Assembly: GCA_026707735.1 (NCBI GenBank)
Contig: JAPOWH010000004.1
Location: 34,306 to 98,305 of the forward strand
Source of the DNA: Gammaproteobacteria bacterium
GTDB taxonomy: Bacteria > Pseudomonadota > Gammaproteobacteria > Pseudomonadales > Azotimanducaceae
DNA: 64,000 nt
Reading direction: 5' to 3'
Numbering within the stretch: the stretch's first letter is position 1; every line of letters begins with the position of its first letter. Positions 55,499-64,000 of this stretch are shown here, in pieces. The position numbers and the translations under genes are program-made. The notes beneath the pieces are model-generated. The model had not been told where the DNA came from, searched no databases, and worked only from the letters and a program-made list of their open reading frames with translations.

Positions 55499-56671
55499 AT
55501 GATTAGCAATCATCTGCCCCAACCATTAGCAGCGCGTCATGACTATGGCGAAGCTGAAGCAGCTATGGTTGAGTATAGGGAGGCAGGCACTCGGCGTGCC
55601 CATGAATTGGGGAATCGCGGCCGAATCAGGTTTTCCAACGCCAATGAACTACATCCGTCAATTCGTGAAGCCTACTCTCGTTGTGGCTTTTATGTCTTTG
55701 AAGGAGTTCTGCCGGAGCAGGAACTTGCAGAAATTGAGCAAGATGTAGCAGAGATATTGCGAAGAGCCCCGATTTCGAGGGATTCAATGGTAGATTGCGA
55801 AGGTCGACCAGCTCTAGGCACAGACTGTAAAGCGCGCACAATGAGTTGGGTAAAGCCCCTGTCTGATCCCATAGGAGGAACTCAAGCCGCTCATGGTCGG
55901 CATCCATCGCGGATGACTGAGTTGGATCCGCCGAGGGATGCGCCGAAAGAGATCGTCCAAGTGATTTCCGGTGCACTCCAATTCTCAGAAGCCTATTTGC
56001 GTGTTTACGGACATCCTGAATTGCTACGAGTTGCCGAAGCTATCCATGGGCCGGACTTCACGCCTTTCAACGAAGTGCTGTGGGTGAAGCATCCAGGCCT
56101 CGGCGGATCGGTGGCTTGGCACCAAGATGGATGGACGCACTGGGACAAGCCGGAGCTAGATGAAAACACCCATGGTTTCAATTTCATGGCTCAGCTTTAC
56201 GGATGCGATGCTGAAAACGGGCTGTGGGTAGTTCCCGGATCACACCGTAGAGGCAGAGCCGACATCAAGGAATTGGTACGACGCGCTGGCTCGGACAGAT
56301 TGCCGGAGGCTGTTCCATTGATTTGTAGCCCTGGCGATGTCGCTATGACGAATCGCCAAGCAATTCACGGCTCGTTCGCGAATACAAGCTCCAAATACAG
56401 AGTTACCTTGAACTTTGGATTTCATCGTCGAAGTTCGGTACTCAACGTCGAGAGTGGTGGTGTTCACAATCCAGTTTCGATATACACAGATGAATACATT
56501 CGATCTCGGTCTCGACTGATCATGTTTGGCATCAATGCACGGCAAAAGCGATTCCCCAAGGAGCCGCGTTACGTTTACCAGCCGATGAGCGGATGCGAGA
56601 GTGATTACCTCTGGGACTCGAGCCGTATGACTGAATTGAAGGACTACAACCTACAGGACATTGGCATCTAG
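55499..56671 (+). CDS. Phytanoyl-CoA dioxygenase-family enzyme in sulfatase cluster
   Basis: A 390-residue PhyH oxygenase. The HxD motif is in VAWHQDGWTHWD and the distal His in AIHGSFANTSSKYRVTLNFGFHRR with the 2-oxoglutarate arginine. An N-terminal extension of about 50 residues (rich in EAG and EY) precedes the usual start ELHPSIREAYSRCGFYVFEGVLPEQE. ATG at 55499 with AAAGGA upstream. It is in an apparent operon with the sulfatase upstream and an oxidoreductase 33 bases downstream. Confidence 0.87.
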   Translation: MISNHLPQPLAARHDYGEAEAAMVEYREAGTRRAHELGNRGRIRFSNANELHPSIREAYSRCGFYVFEGVLPEQELAEIEQDVAEILRRAPISRDSMVDCEGRPALGTDCKARTMSWVKPLSDPIGGTQAAHGRHPSRMTELDPPRDAPKEIVQVISGALQFSEAYLRVYGHPELLRVAEAIHGPDFTPFNEVLWVKHPGLGGSVAWHQDGWTHWDKPELDENTHGFNFMAQLYGCDAENGLWVVPGSHRRGRADIKELVRRAGSDRLPEAVPLICSPGDVAMTNRQAIHGSFANTSSKYRVTLNFGFHRRSSVLNVESGGVHNPVSIYTDEYIRSRSRLIMFGINARQKRFPKEPRYVYQPMSGCESDYLWDSSRMTELKDYNLQDIGI

Positions 56672-56704
56672 CTTCGTGAGTTTCCCCAGGTCTGGCTGTT
56701 CCAA

Positions 56705-57724
56705 ATGAGTCAAAATTCCAAGCTAAATCTTGCTTTAGTGGGTTGTGGGAATATTGCACGCGCACATTTGTCCGGTATTCGACGAATTGCAACAAGAATC
56801 CGAGTCACGGCATGTATAGATTCCGAACTAACAAGAGCTCAAGCGATGGCCAGGGAGACATCAAGCGAAGCGTTTGCTTCTCTAGAAGAAGGAATCGAAC
56901 GAGGCAGCTTTGACGCAGTCGATCTTATGCTTCCTCACGATGCCCATGAAAATGCCTGCAATGTTGCATTTGATGCGGGCAAGCATACGATTCTAGAGAA
57001 ACCCATCTCGACAGACATTGCCTCAGCAGAAAGGATTCTGGAGGCAGGGAGGAATGCAGGAATCGTCTTAATGGTCGCTGAGCAGGCGCAATACTGGTGG
57101 GACATCCACAAAACGCGCGAGCTCATTGACGCTGGCGAAATCGGCAGTGTGCTGACTGCACATGCTACGTTCTATGATCCCATGGGAATCGATCCCAATG
57201 AAACGCTACCCTGGAGATACATCAAAGAGCGGGCAGGAGGTGGGGTATGCATGGATGGTGGGGCACATTGGATCCGCCCAATGAGGCTGATGCTCGGTGA
57301 AATCGAGGAAGTAGTCGCTTCGACAGGAAGCCACATAGATGGACGCGAAACCGAGTCGTTTGGATTGTCGCTGTTGAGATTTCAGTCTGGAGTGATTGCG
57401 ACGTTCAAGGCTGTCTTAACAAGTGGGCGCATTGGCCCCTGTGCCGATTTTCGAATAACGGGGTCCGATGGAGAGATCATTTTGGAGCGTGGTCGCGAAG
57501 GAAGGCTCATGGTGTACAACCAGAAACATCCGTCGGGCCATGCAGTAATGAGTTCGTATGAAGGGAAAGCTGACAGCTACGGGGCAGAACTGAAGGATTT
57601 CAGCGAAGCGGTTCTGGATGGTAGCGAATTGGCTGCTGCGCCCGAGTTTGCAATGGGTGAACTCCGTACGGCTATGGCTATGTATCGCTCCGAAGAGACT
57701 CGGCGTTGGGAAAAGGTCTGGTAG
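56705..57724 (+). CDS. Gfo/Idh/MocA-family oxidoreductase
   Basis: A 339-residue NAD(P)-dependent dehydrogenase. The Rossmann motif is ALVGCGNIARAHLSGI, EKP is in GKHTILEKPISTDI, and the catalytic GGGVCMDGGAHWIRPMRLML loop contains the histidine that acts in this family. Members oxidise sugar or inositol hydroxyls. ATG at 56705; third gene of the sulfatase-PhyH cluster. Convergent with the HpcH-like gene by 40 bases. Confidence 0.88.
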   Translation: MSQNSKLNLALVGCGNIARAHLSGIRRIATRIRVTACIDSELTRAQAMARETSSEAFASLEEGIERGSFDAVDLMLPHDAHENACNVAFDAGKHTILEKPISTDIASAERILEAGRNAGIVLMVAEQAQYWWDIHKTRELIDAGEIGSVLTAHATFYDPMGIDPNETLPWRYIKERAGGGVCMDGGAHWIRPMRLMLGEIEEVVASTGSHIDGRETESFGLSLLRFQSGVIATFKAVLTSGRIGPCADFRITGSDGEIILERGREGRLMVYNQKHPSGHAVMSSYEGKADSYGAELKDFSEAVLDGSELAAAPEFAMGELRTAMAMYRSEETRRWEKVW

Positions 57725-57764
57725 GCGTCGCGGAAGACTCGTTTTGCAGTCTCTATGCGTTAGG

Positions 57765-58559
57765 CTAGATGGTCTCCAACACCTTGCGCAACCCACTTCC
57801 TAATCGGCCGATCGCCTGCCTGAAAATGAAACGATCCCACCCTATGCAAAAGTGTCGTACGCCAAGGTCGATGTATCGTTTGGCTTGATCGACTTCTCCG
57901 ATTTCAATGCGAGGTGGCACGCCATATTCAATGGACTTGCGAATAACCAGTTCCTCGTAGTTCCTCATTTCGTCCCCACTGACTCCATTGGGGCCTTTGG
58001 AGAACCCAAAATCTGCTGGTCCCCATTGGGTCATGTCGAATCTAAGAAGACGCGCTCTGTCCAATACAGCATCTATGTTGTCAACCGTTACGCTTTTCTC
58101 GATCATGATGACTTTGACGATCGATTCTAGGTCTTCTGCATACTTCTCAATGTCGTAGCTCATTAGTGCGGGACGTCGGAGTTTGACTCCCATGAATCCA
58201 TGCACACCCGGTTGATCCGGAGCAACAGCCCTGTGGCACATCTCGACATCTTCAGGTGTGCGGACGTCTGTAAAAAGTACGGACTTGAATCCTGCTCCCA
58301 AAGCTGCCTGTGCCCAAAAGCCCTGACCCTCCTGGTCTAACTTGATCATGAGAGGAAGGTTGCCGCACTGCGCGGCCCGAGCTAGGTGATACAGCATCGA
58401 CATATCAAACGTCGAGTACTCGCCCACGTATTCGGCATAGTCGAACAACCCCGTATCGCCAATCATTTCTGGTATGTCGGGCTCTGAGAAGAGGAAGTGA
58501 GTACCCATTGTGGGTTTTCCTTCGTTCAGAACCTTGCGAAAAGTGTTTGGCAGGATCAT
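57765..58559 (-). CDS. HpcH/HpaI-like aldolase, catalytic residues altered
   Basis: A 264-residue TIM-barrel of the HpcH/HpaI family. The metal-ligand glutamate (IMIEKSVTVDNIDAVL) and aspartate (GPADFGFSKG) are present. The places of the catalytic His and Arg read EYVGEYSTFD and IKLDQEGQGF, without the family's usual E-H and R. The protein may have changed activity or bind a substrate without aldol cleavage. ATG at 58559. It faces the sulfatase-PhyH-Gfo/Idh cluster across a 40-base gap, so a shared role is suggested only by position. Confidence 0.72.
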   Translation of the reverse strand: MILPNTFRKVLNEGKPTMGTHFLFSEPDIPEMIGDTGLFDYAEYVGEYSTFDMSMLYHLARAAQCGNLPLMIKLDQEGQGFWAQAALGAGFKSVLFTDVRTPEDVEMCHRAVAPDQPGVHGFMGVKLRRPALMSYDIEKYAEDLESIVKVIMIEKSVTVDNIDAVLDRARLLRFDMTQWGPADFGFSKGPNGVSGDEMRNYEELVIRKSIEYGVPPRIEIGEVDQAKRYIDLGVRHFCIGWDRFIFRQAIGRLGSGLRKVLETI

Positions 58560-59032
58560 GTGTCAAGCCCGTTGTGTCGGATGGGAGCTAAGGAAAATTG
58601 GAAATCGTCGTGAGTTGTGTCACTGAATTCCCGACTGCATTGTACAGTCGCAAGAATCGATAGGCGAGATGGCTGGTAGCGACCGCGACAGTCCGGAATC
58701 AACTTAGACCTTGTCCCACACGCGAAAGCAAAGATCGAATTAATGCTATGTGGCAACGTTCAACCGTAGTGCGGATTGTGCATTCCGCATCTACGCAAAG
58801 AGCTCCTTGTGCGACCTCTACATGGTCTCTGACTACGCACCTGGCTCTTCCAATCTTGGATTGGTCGCTGAGCATTGTAGAAATGAGACCTTGCGAGTCT
58901 TTGTTAAGGTTCTTAGGTGTTGTAATTGAACTGTCGGACAAGCTGTTGTCTACTTGTTTGCACTACACTGATATTGCTATGTTCTAGCCTGATACCCATA
59001 GATTAGGCATGTAGTTGACCAAGGAAACAAGA
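58560..59032. other. Gap upstream of the TonB receptor
   Basis: About 470 bases between the divergent HpcH-like and TonB receptor genes. TTGTCT and TGATAT with 17 bases between them, about 60 bases ahead of the ATG at 59033, form a weak promoter candidate for the receptor. No gene is supported. Confidence 0.35.
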
Positions 59033-62000
59033 ATGAAATTTGCCTGTGACTTAGACCGATTCTTCCAATGCAATTTTGCAGCAACGATGTGCTGGTCCAA
59101 GACACTTGGGAAAACGCATTTGCGTATCACAAAGGTCGTAGGCATCTTTGTACTTGCGATGCTGCCGTTTGCCCAGCTCTGGGCATCGAAAGAGGAACTG
59201 ACAAAGGACTCACTTGAGCAATTTGTCAAAGCCCGTACGCAGATTGGGGCTGACGCGATGGCTGTCTCCCAAGTCGTAGCAGATCAGCTTTGGGCATATG
59301 AAGAGCACCCGTCGGAGGACTCAATCGACGAAATTGTCGTTACAGGCTCTCGTATTGGCGGAGCGGAACTCGCTGATGCAACTGCCGTTTCACAAGTCCA
59401 CGCCGAGGAAAGCGATTATCAAGGAACGGTTCGAGTTGAGGATCTAATGCGCACATTGCCGCAAGTCTGGTCGATGCAGAACACGGGACACTCCTACGGT
59501 GCCACCGGCACGGCGACAATAAATCTCCGCAACTTAGGTTCGTTGCGCACTTTAGTTCTCGTGAATGGAAGGCGGATGCCTGCCGGATCGCCGGTTGGCG
59601 GAGGCACGGCAGGGATCAATGCAGGGGCAGACCTCAATCAAATACCTTCTGCCCTCATTTCGCGGGTTGATGTATTGACTGGAGGAGCGTCTGCGATCTA
59701 TGGTTCCGATGCTATGGCTGGAGTGGTCAATTTCATCCTCGATACCGAATTTGAAGGATTTTCGGTCGAAGTGCAGACGAGCATCTACTCGCACGCAAAC
59801 TCCGACAACGACATTCAGGGGATAGTAAAACGCTCCAACTACGATGTCGCCTCTGACAGAACTTTCGACGGTCGTATTAGCGATATCGCTGTCCTACTTG
59901 GAAGCAGCATCGCGGACGACGGCGGGCACATCATGGGTTATCTAACGTATCGTGACATTTCAGAGGTCACCCAATCGTCACGCGACTTCAGCTCTTGCTC
60001 CCTCAACAATCTCATAACGGATTGCCAGGGCTCAAGCACCATTCCCGAAGGAAGGTTTTCAAACTTTCTCAACGCCGACGATGTCGGATTTGACTACATT
60101 GTTGAAGGGACGGAATTCATTCCTCGCGATGGTCGGCTCTACAACTATGGGCCTCTAAATTACTTTCAGCGACCCGATGAGCGTATAGGCTTAGGAATGT
60201 TCGCTGAGTATCCCCTTGTTTCAGATGTGGAGTTCTATGGAGAGGTCATGTACAACGATGATCGCACCGTGGCGCAAATTGCTCCGTCAGGTGCATTCTT
60301 CATTACGAGCGTGCTCAACTGTTCCAACCCATTCTTGTCAGACTCACAATACGAAATGCTGACTCAAGCCAGATTGTCGCCTAATCAGCAGAACGCTCTT
60401 GACAGCAAACTTCTGACGATGTCTGAAGAACAGCGCATCGACTTCTTGGATGCAGCGTTTTGCCAGAATCGGATGGAAGACTCAATACAAATGTACATAG
60501 GACGACGCAATGTCGAGGGAGGGCCACGGCGTCACGACTTGCAGCATCGAAGCCTCCGTGTCGTGTCTGGTCTACGCGGTAGCCTCTCCGATTCCTGGGA
60601 CTACGACGTTAACTATCAACACGCTAAAGTAAATCTCGAAAACACCTACCAGAACGACCTGTCGGTCACCCGAGTCAAGCGTGCCCTAGATGCCGTGCGT
60701 GATGACAACGGCGATATTTTGTGCAATTCCGCGTTGCAAGGCCTCGACCTCGATTGCGTACCTTGGAACATCTTCAGCACGGGTGGAGTAACGCAAGACG
60801 CGATTGACTATATGACATTGCCGCTTGTAGCTCGTGGTACTACTACAAGCAAAGTATTTTCCGCGTTTATGTATGGAACTCTGGGTGCTACGTTGCCGTA
60901 CGAGGTTGCTATCGGAACAGAGCTACGCGAAGTGGGATTGACGTTTAGTCCCGACGGCAACTTTCAGACAGGCGAAGGTGCAGGGCAAGGTGGAGCAACG
61001 TTGCCTGTAGAAGGGTCTTACGACGTGGTGGAATTCGTGATGGAATCGAACTTGCCTGTCCCGATAGCGCAGGGACCAATTCGCGGACTAAATGTGAATG
61101 CGGCATTCCGTCATTCGGCATATTCCACAGGACACGATGCAAGTACTTTCGGTTTACGCGGACTAATTCAATTGCAAGATGTTGCGAGTGTGCGTACGAG
61201 CGTTCAGCGAGCGCTGAGAGTCGCGAGCATTCGTGAACTTTACACTCCGCAGGGGTTCAATCAATTTGACATGCCTGCCGATCCCTGTGGAGGTCCCGTA
61301 ACAAGCTCGTCAAGTGGAATTCTGCAGACTGCCAGCGGCTATACACTCGAGCAGTGTCAACGTAGCGGGGTAACCGAAGAGCAATTTGGAACCATTCAAC
61401 ACTCTCCGGCTGCACAGTACAACTATCTGCAAGGAGGAAACCCGGATGTTGCTCCAGAAGAGTCGACGACTTACTCAGTGGGCATAGTAGTTGAACCTAA
61501 GATCACGCCACTGAAACGCGCGTCGGTCGACTGGTACTCCATTGAAGTCACTGATGGCATCGCCAATCTCTCGCCGACGTTTATTCTGGAGCAGTGTTTG
61601 AATGGAGAACTCGACATGTGCGAGTTCGTCAAGCGAAATCCGCAACGTGGCGACCTGTGGATTGGGCCTGTCGACCAGTCTGGCCACATCGTAGCATTGC
61701 AGAACAACCTGTCCGTTGAGAAAGTATCTGGTTTCGACATTGAGGTTGTGATGGAATTGGAGGTTCAGGCATTCGGTACTTTCAGATTGCATAGTCGTTC
61801 GTCATTTGTGAACTCTTGGGAGCGACGAGAGACTTCGGCTGCGCCTGAGGGAACTTGTGCCGGCTATTGGGGAGGAATTTGCGGCTATCCGACACCGAAA
61901 TTTCAAAACTCGTTGCGGGCTACTTGGGTGTCGCCACTATCTGGACTAGAACTCACTTCACTCTGGAGATTCATAGGTTCCTCCGATGCAAAGGCGCTCA

Positions 62001-62224
62001 ATACTCGGGACATTGAAGCTGTGAATTACATCGACTTGGGAATGACCTATGAAATTGCAAAAAGCCACCGTGTGGTTGTTGGCCTTGCAAATGCCTTTGA
62101 TGTCGCCCCGCCCGTCGTAGGTAGCGCTGCGGCACCGACGCTTGGAGGTAACGGCAACGTGTTTCCCGGCATCTACGACATCATGGGTCAATACATTTTT
62201 GCGAGGGTACAGTTCAATTATTGA
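59033..62224 (+). CDS. TonB-dependent outer-membrane receptor
   Basis: A receptor of about 1063 residues. A signal peptide (ITKVVGIFVLAMLPFAQLWA) is followed by a plug domain: EIVVTGSRI (TonB box region), VRVEDLMRTLPQV, TATINLRNLGSLRTLVLVNG, and GGASAIYGSDAMAGVVNFIL. The C-terminus is the 22-strand barrel, ending in FARVQFNY with the aromatic terminal residue. The N-terminus shows a second copy of the TonB-box region in degenerate form (see findings). ATG at 59033 with AAGGA upstream; a TTG at 59015 would add six residues. The substrate is unknown; it sits next to the sulfatase cluster but is transcribed separately. Confidence 0.9.
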   Translation: MKFACDLDRFFQCNFAATMCWSKTLGKTHLRITKVVGIFVLAMLPFAQLWASKEELTKDSLEQFVKARTQIGADAMAVSQVVADQLWAYEEHPSEDSIDEIVVTGSRIGGAELADATAVSQVHAEESDYQGTVRVEDLMRTLPQVWSMQNTGHSYGATGTATINLRNLGSLRTLVLVNGRRMPAGSPVGGGTAGINAGADLNQIPSALISRVDVLTGGASAIYGSDAMAGVVNFILDTEFEGFSVEVQTSIYSHANSDNDIQGIVKRSNYDVASDRTFDGRISDIAVLLGSSIADDGGHIMGYLTYRDISEVTQSSRDFSSCSLNNLITDCQGSSTIPEGRFSNFLNADDVGFDYIVEGTEFIPRDGRLYNYGPLNYFQRPDERIGLGMFAEYPLVSDVEFYGEVMYNDDRTVAQIAPSGAFFITSVLNCSNPFLSDSQYEMLTQARLSPNQQNALDSKLLTMSEEQRIDFLDAAFCQNRMEDSIQMYIGRRNVEGGPRRHDLQHRSLRVVSGLRGSLSDSWDYDVNYQHAKVNLENTYQNDLSVTRVKRALDAVRDDNGDILCNSALQGLDLDCVPWNIFSTGGVTQDAIDYMTLPLVARGTTTSKVFSAFMYGTLGATLPYEVAIGTELREVGLTFSPDGNFQTGEGAGQGGATLPVEGSYDVVEFVMESNLPVPIAQGPIRGLNVNAAFRHSAYSTGHDASTFGLRGLIQLQDVASVRTSVQRALRVASIRELYTPQGFNQFDMPADPCGGPVTSSSSGILQTASGYTLEQCQRSGVTEEQFGTIQHSPAAQYNYLQGGNPDVAPEESTTYSVGIVVEPKITPLKRASVDWYSIEVTDGIANLSPTFILEQCLNGELDMCEFVKRNPQRGDLWIGPVDQSGHIVALQNNLSVEKVSGFDIEVVMELEVQAFGTFRLHSRSSFVNSWERRETSAAPEGTCAGYWGGICGYPTPKFQNSLRATWVSPLSGLELTSLWRFIGSSDAKALNTRDIEAVNYIDLGMTYEIAKSHRVVVGLANAFDVAPPVVGSAAAPTLGGNGNVFPGIYDIMGQYIFARVQFNY

Positions 62225-62968
62225 TGGACCATTGCGTGGCTACGCCCTCAAGTTGGTATGTGCATATTGATGAAACGGCAACGACGTTGACAGCAAGCGC
62301 GCCTGCCTAACGGACCATTCCCTAGCAGTAGATGGGACTAAATTCGTTAACCAACACGTGTAGTCACAATGGAACCCATAAGGTTGATTGTCGGGGCGTC
62401 CCGATAGGTAGTGTCCATTGAATGACGTCATGCGGATTGGCATCACGTTTAGGGGATAAGGGCCCAATTGAACGATCGCACTGAAACGAGGCTTCAGATC
62501 TGGATGTTCTGAATGCAAGGAACCACGCGGTGCAGATTTCTAGCCAAGTTATCGGGGTCGAATTATTGGAATCCGGTGTATTTGTTCTAGCTGTATTCGT
62601 TGCAGACTGGCGCGATCCCTGCAAGTTCTCGACCACGTGGTTGTGTCCTTCGTGCCTGAGATGACTGGGAGTGACTGAGTATTCAAGGCTGTTTTGAATG
62701 GGACACTTCGCATTGCCACCAAGTGCGTTGTAACTCGAATTTCGACACTTATCTTGCGCGATTAGGGCACTGAATCGCATAAAACTGCCAACGCATGCCC
62801 GAAAGGCGTCCTCGTCCAATTTCTTGCATGATTGAGACAGGAGACTTCCTTACAAAGGCCACCAGGTAGCCCTTGAGTGCAGCTAATTTGTGAGTGGAGG
62901 CATTAGTTCTGATACGTGTGGCGACCCATGTCGCGGGCTTTCCTGGCGTTTAAGTATGCAGAGTTTGG
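62225..62968. other. Long gap without a supported gene
   Basis: About 740 bases past the TonB receptor. The minus strand has two partly overlapping open frames (62240-62518 and 62364-62819) without credible starts; their translations match nothing I recognise. This could be a decayed gene. Confidence 0.4.
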
Positions 62969-63613
62969 TCAGTCGTTCCCGTCTTCTGGAGTATCCGTCG
63001 TTTGTGGAGCACCACCGTTGCTTTCATCTTCATCATAGAGATAGTCCTCTTGAGTGCAAGGTTGAAAAATCTCTGGTCTTTCCAGCTCGGAAGCAGCATT
63101 TTTGAGATAACTTCGAATCGATCGTCCAGGTAGCTGGATTGTCGAGTCACGTGTGTATTCTCCCTTGACCGAAATAGGAAACTGCTGCTGACAAGAACGC
63201 TCATTGACAAAGCTCAATGTCAGGGTATCAGATCCAATGAGCTCCTTTTCCTTGGCATCTGCCCAGCCCCATTTGACTCCACTGGTCTCTCCAATACAAA
63301 AGCGCACAATAATGTTCCGCTCCTCCAAGATCAGCATGTCCGCGGTAATGAACGTTGTAGTAGTGCCTTCTTCTATTTCAATGAACTCATTATCAACTCG
63401 CTGATCCGGATATATTTGGTATGCCTTCAAGCTCTGACACACATCCAAGGAAGATTCATTTGGCAAAGTAAAGTCTGGCAAAGAAGCACAGCCTGCCAAT
63501 ACCAGGATCGCGAAAGTAAGACTAATTCTCACCCGATACGCCCAGAGTTCGCCAATTCGACAGACTCCCCTCACGCGTTTCGCCAATAATCCTTCACAAC
63601 TTCCAAATTGCAT
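62969..63613 (-). CDS. Lipoprotein of unknown function
   Basis: A 214-residue protein with a lipobox LAGC (LTFAILVLAGCASLPDF) at about residue 42. The N-terminus before it is long and basic, so a start at GTG 63532 is possible; ATG at 63613 has TAGGAG about 11 bases upstream. The mature part has a beta-rich segment with TTTTFITADMLILEERN and a negatively charged tail (EDYLYDEDESNGG). Four or more cysteines are seen in the mature region (for example VCQSLK, FCIGE, SCQQQF, PCTQE), which may form disulfides. No family is recognised. Confidence 0.65.
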   Translation of the reverse strand: MQFGSCEGLLAKRVRGVCRIGELWAYRVRISLTFAILVLAGCASLPDFTLPNESSLDVCQSLKAYQIYPDQRVDNEFIEIEEGTTTTFITADMLILEERNIIVRFCIGETSGVKWGWADAKEKELIGSDTLTLSFVNERSCQQQFPISVKGEYTRDSTIQLPGRSIRSYLKNAASELERPEIFQPCTQEDYLYDEDESNGGAPQTTDTPEDGND

Positions 63614-63945
63614 TTGTCTTAGTCTCCTAATTAATCAAAACAGATTGGCGCCGGACAACATGTCAACTGAACGAAGCACAATCATTGTGAGACGGCCCGC
63701 GATGAAAGCCCGTGTAGATACCATTTGACCTGCAAACTTGGTAGATTCTCCAGCGCAGTGTTGGTTACGAACCCGCAAGTCATAGAAATTCTCGCTTTAT
63801 GGCTCCGTGTCAATGAACGCTCGCTTGGATTTGATAGTCGCAGGAACTTCGCCATAGTGCGACAGCGCGTTGGATTCGAGCTCGAATCGCAGGTCGTGGT
63901 CGGCAGTCGCCTCCCATTCAGGGCAGGTGACGCACTAGAGAAAGC
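63614..63945. other. Gap between lipoprotein gene and tRNA-Asn
   Basis: About 330 bases. A frame on the minus strand (63682-63954) runs into the tRNA and is not a gene. I see no integrase remnant or att repeat that can be supported within the window. Confidence 0.4.
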
Positions 63946-64000
63946 TGGCTCCACCTGCTGGGCTCGAACCAGCGACCCGCTGATTAACAGTCAGCTGCTC
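63946..64000 (-). tRNA. tRNA-Asn (GTT anticodon), 5' end outside window
   Basis: Read on the minus strand, the last 55 bases are the 3' part of a tRNA: the anticodon stem GCTGA/TCAGC with loop CTGTTAA (anticodon GTT, Asn), a variable region, the T-arm GCTGG-TTCGAGC-CCAGC, the acceptor 3' strand AGGTGGA, discriminator G and encoded CCA ending at 63946. The D-arm and 5' acceptor strand lie beyond the window. The sequence fits proteobacterial tRNA-Asn. Confidence 0.9.

Noticed and set aside
58748..58987. Plus-strand open frame upstream of the TonB receptor
   Set aside because: No ribosome site, and a weak promoter candidate lies within it.
62240..62819. Two overlapping minus-strand frames after the TonB receptor
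   Set aside because: Starts are TTG or unsupported and no family is recognised; at most a remnant.
63682..63954. Minus-strand open frame of 90 codons
   Set aside because: It overlaps the tRNA-Asn 3' end.
1..64000. CRISPR array, IS element or prophage
   Set aside because: No regularly spaced repeats, transposase, integrase or phage structural gene was seen.

Overview
The window reads as chromosomal DNA of a free-living or host-associated marine gammaproteobacterium. This is inferred from gene content (a TonB-dependent receptor, several lipoproteins, an imuA-imuB-dnaE2 cassette with a gammaproteobacterial-type LexA box, CaiB/PhyH/EthD/LLM catabolic genes, a cytoplasmic sulfatase). The genus cannot be named from the sequence alone. 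Genes are closely packed on both strands in short operons. I found no insertion sequence, prophage, CRISPR array or recognisable transcription factor.

Layout. 1-4778: three TldD/TldE-like proteins, the first cut by the window edge, with a small lipoprotein gene between the first and second. The two complete ones carry signal peptides and only one keeps the zinc motif. 5034-10422: an SOS mutagenesis cassette (imuA, imuB, dnaE2) behind a strong sigma70-like promoter and a LexA-like box. 10580-13248: a membrane-anchored helical-repeat protein and a small membrane protein. 13793-15022: a PhyH dioxygenase with an extra N-terminal domain. 15495-21101: an acyl-CoA carboxylase cluster (enoyl-CoA hydratase, biotin carboxylase, carboxyltransferase, HMG-CoA-lyase-like protein), resembling a leucine/isoprenoid (liu/atu) pathway but with unusual lyase residues. 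21266-29216: mixed metabolism (NTF2-like protein, glyoxalase-II-like hydrolase, exported PCMT, LLM oxidoreductase, TesB, double EthD protein, nitronate-monooxygenase-like protein, metallopeptidase-like lipoprotein, PhyH). 29651-38958: two paralogous small membrane proteins, a PQQ-type sugar dehydrogenase homologue, an NYN nuclease, an aldo/keto reductase, a CaiB/BaiF pair and an M19 dipeptidase.

39336-49534, minus strand: a lipoprotein with a thioredoxin domain, a DegP-like protease, a peroxiredoxin/PhyH/FAD-monooxygenase operon, the modABC molybdate transporter and an epimerase. 49918-52679: a rubredoxin of 54 residues, an ankyrin-repeat protein and an enoyl-CoA hydratase. 52852-62224: an M48 lipoprotein peptidase with a PDZ domain, then a probable catabolic cluster (sulfatase, PhyH, Gfo/Idh/MocA oxidoreductase, HpcH-like protein on the other strand) followed by a TonB receptor. 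62969-64000: a lipoprotein and the 3' part of a tRNA-Asn gene.

The parts most worth pursuing are the exported TldD/E set, the sulfatase-PhyH-Gfo/Idh cluster with a catalytically altered HpcH homologue, the carboxylase cluster with an altered lyase metal site, and the CaiB pair in which one member lacks the catalytic aspartate.
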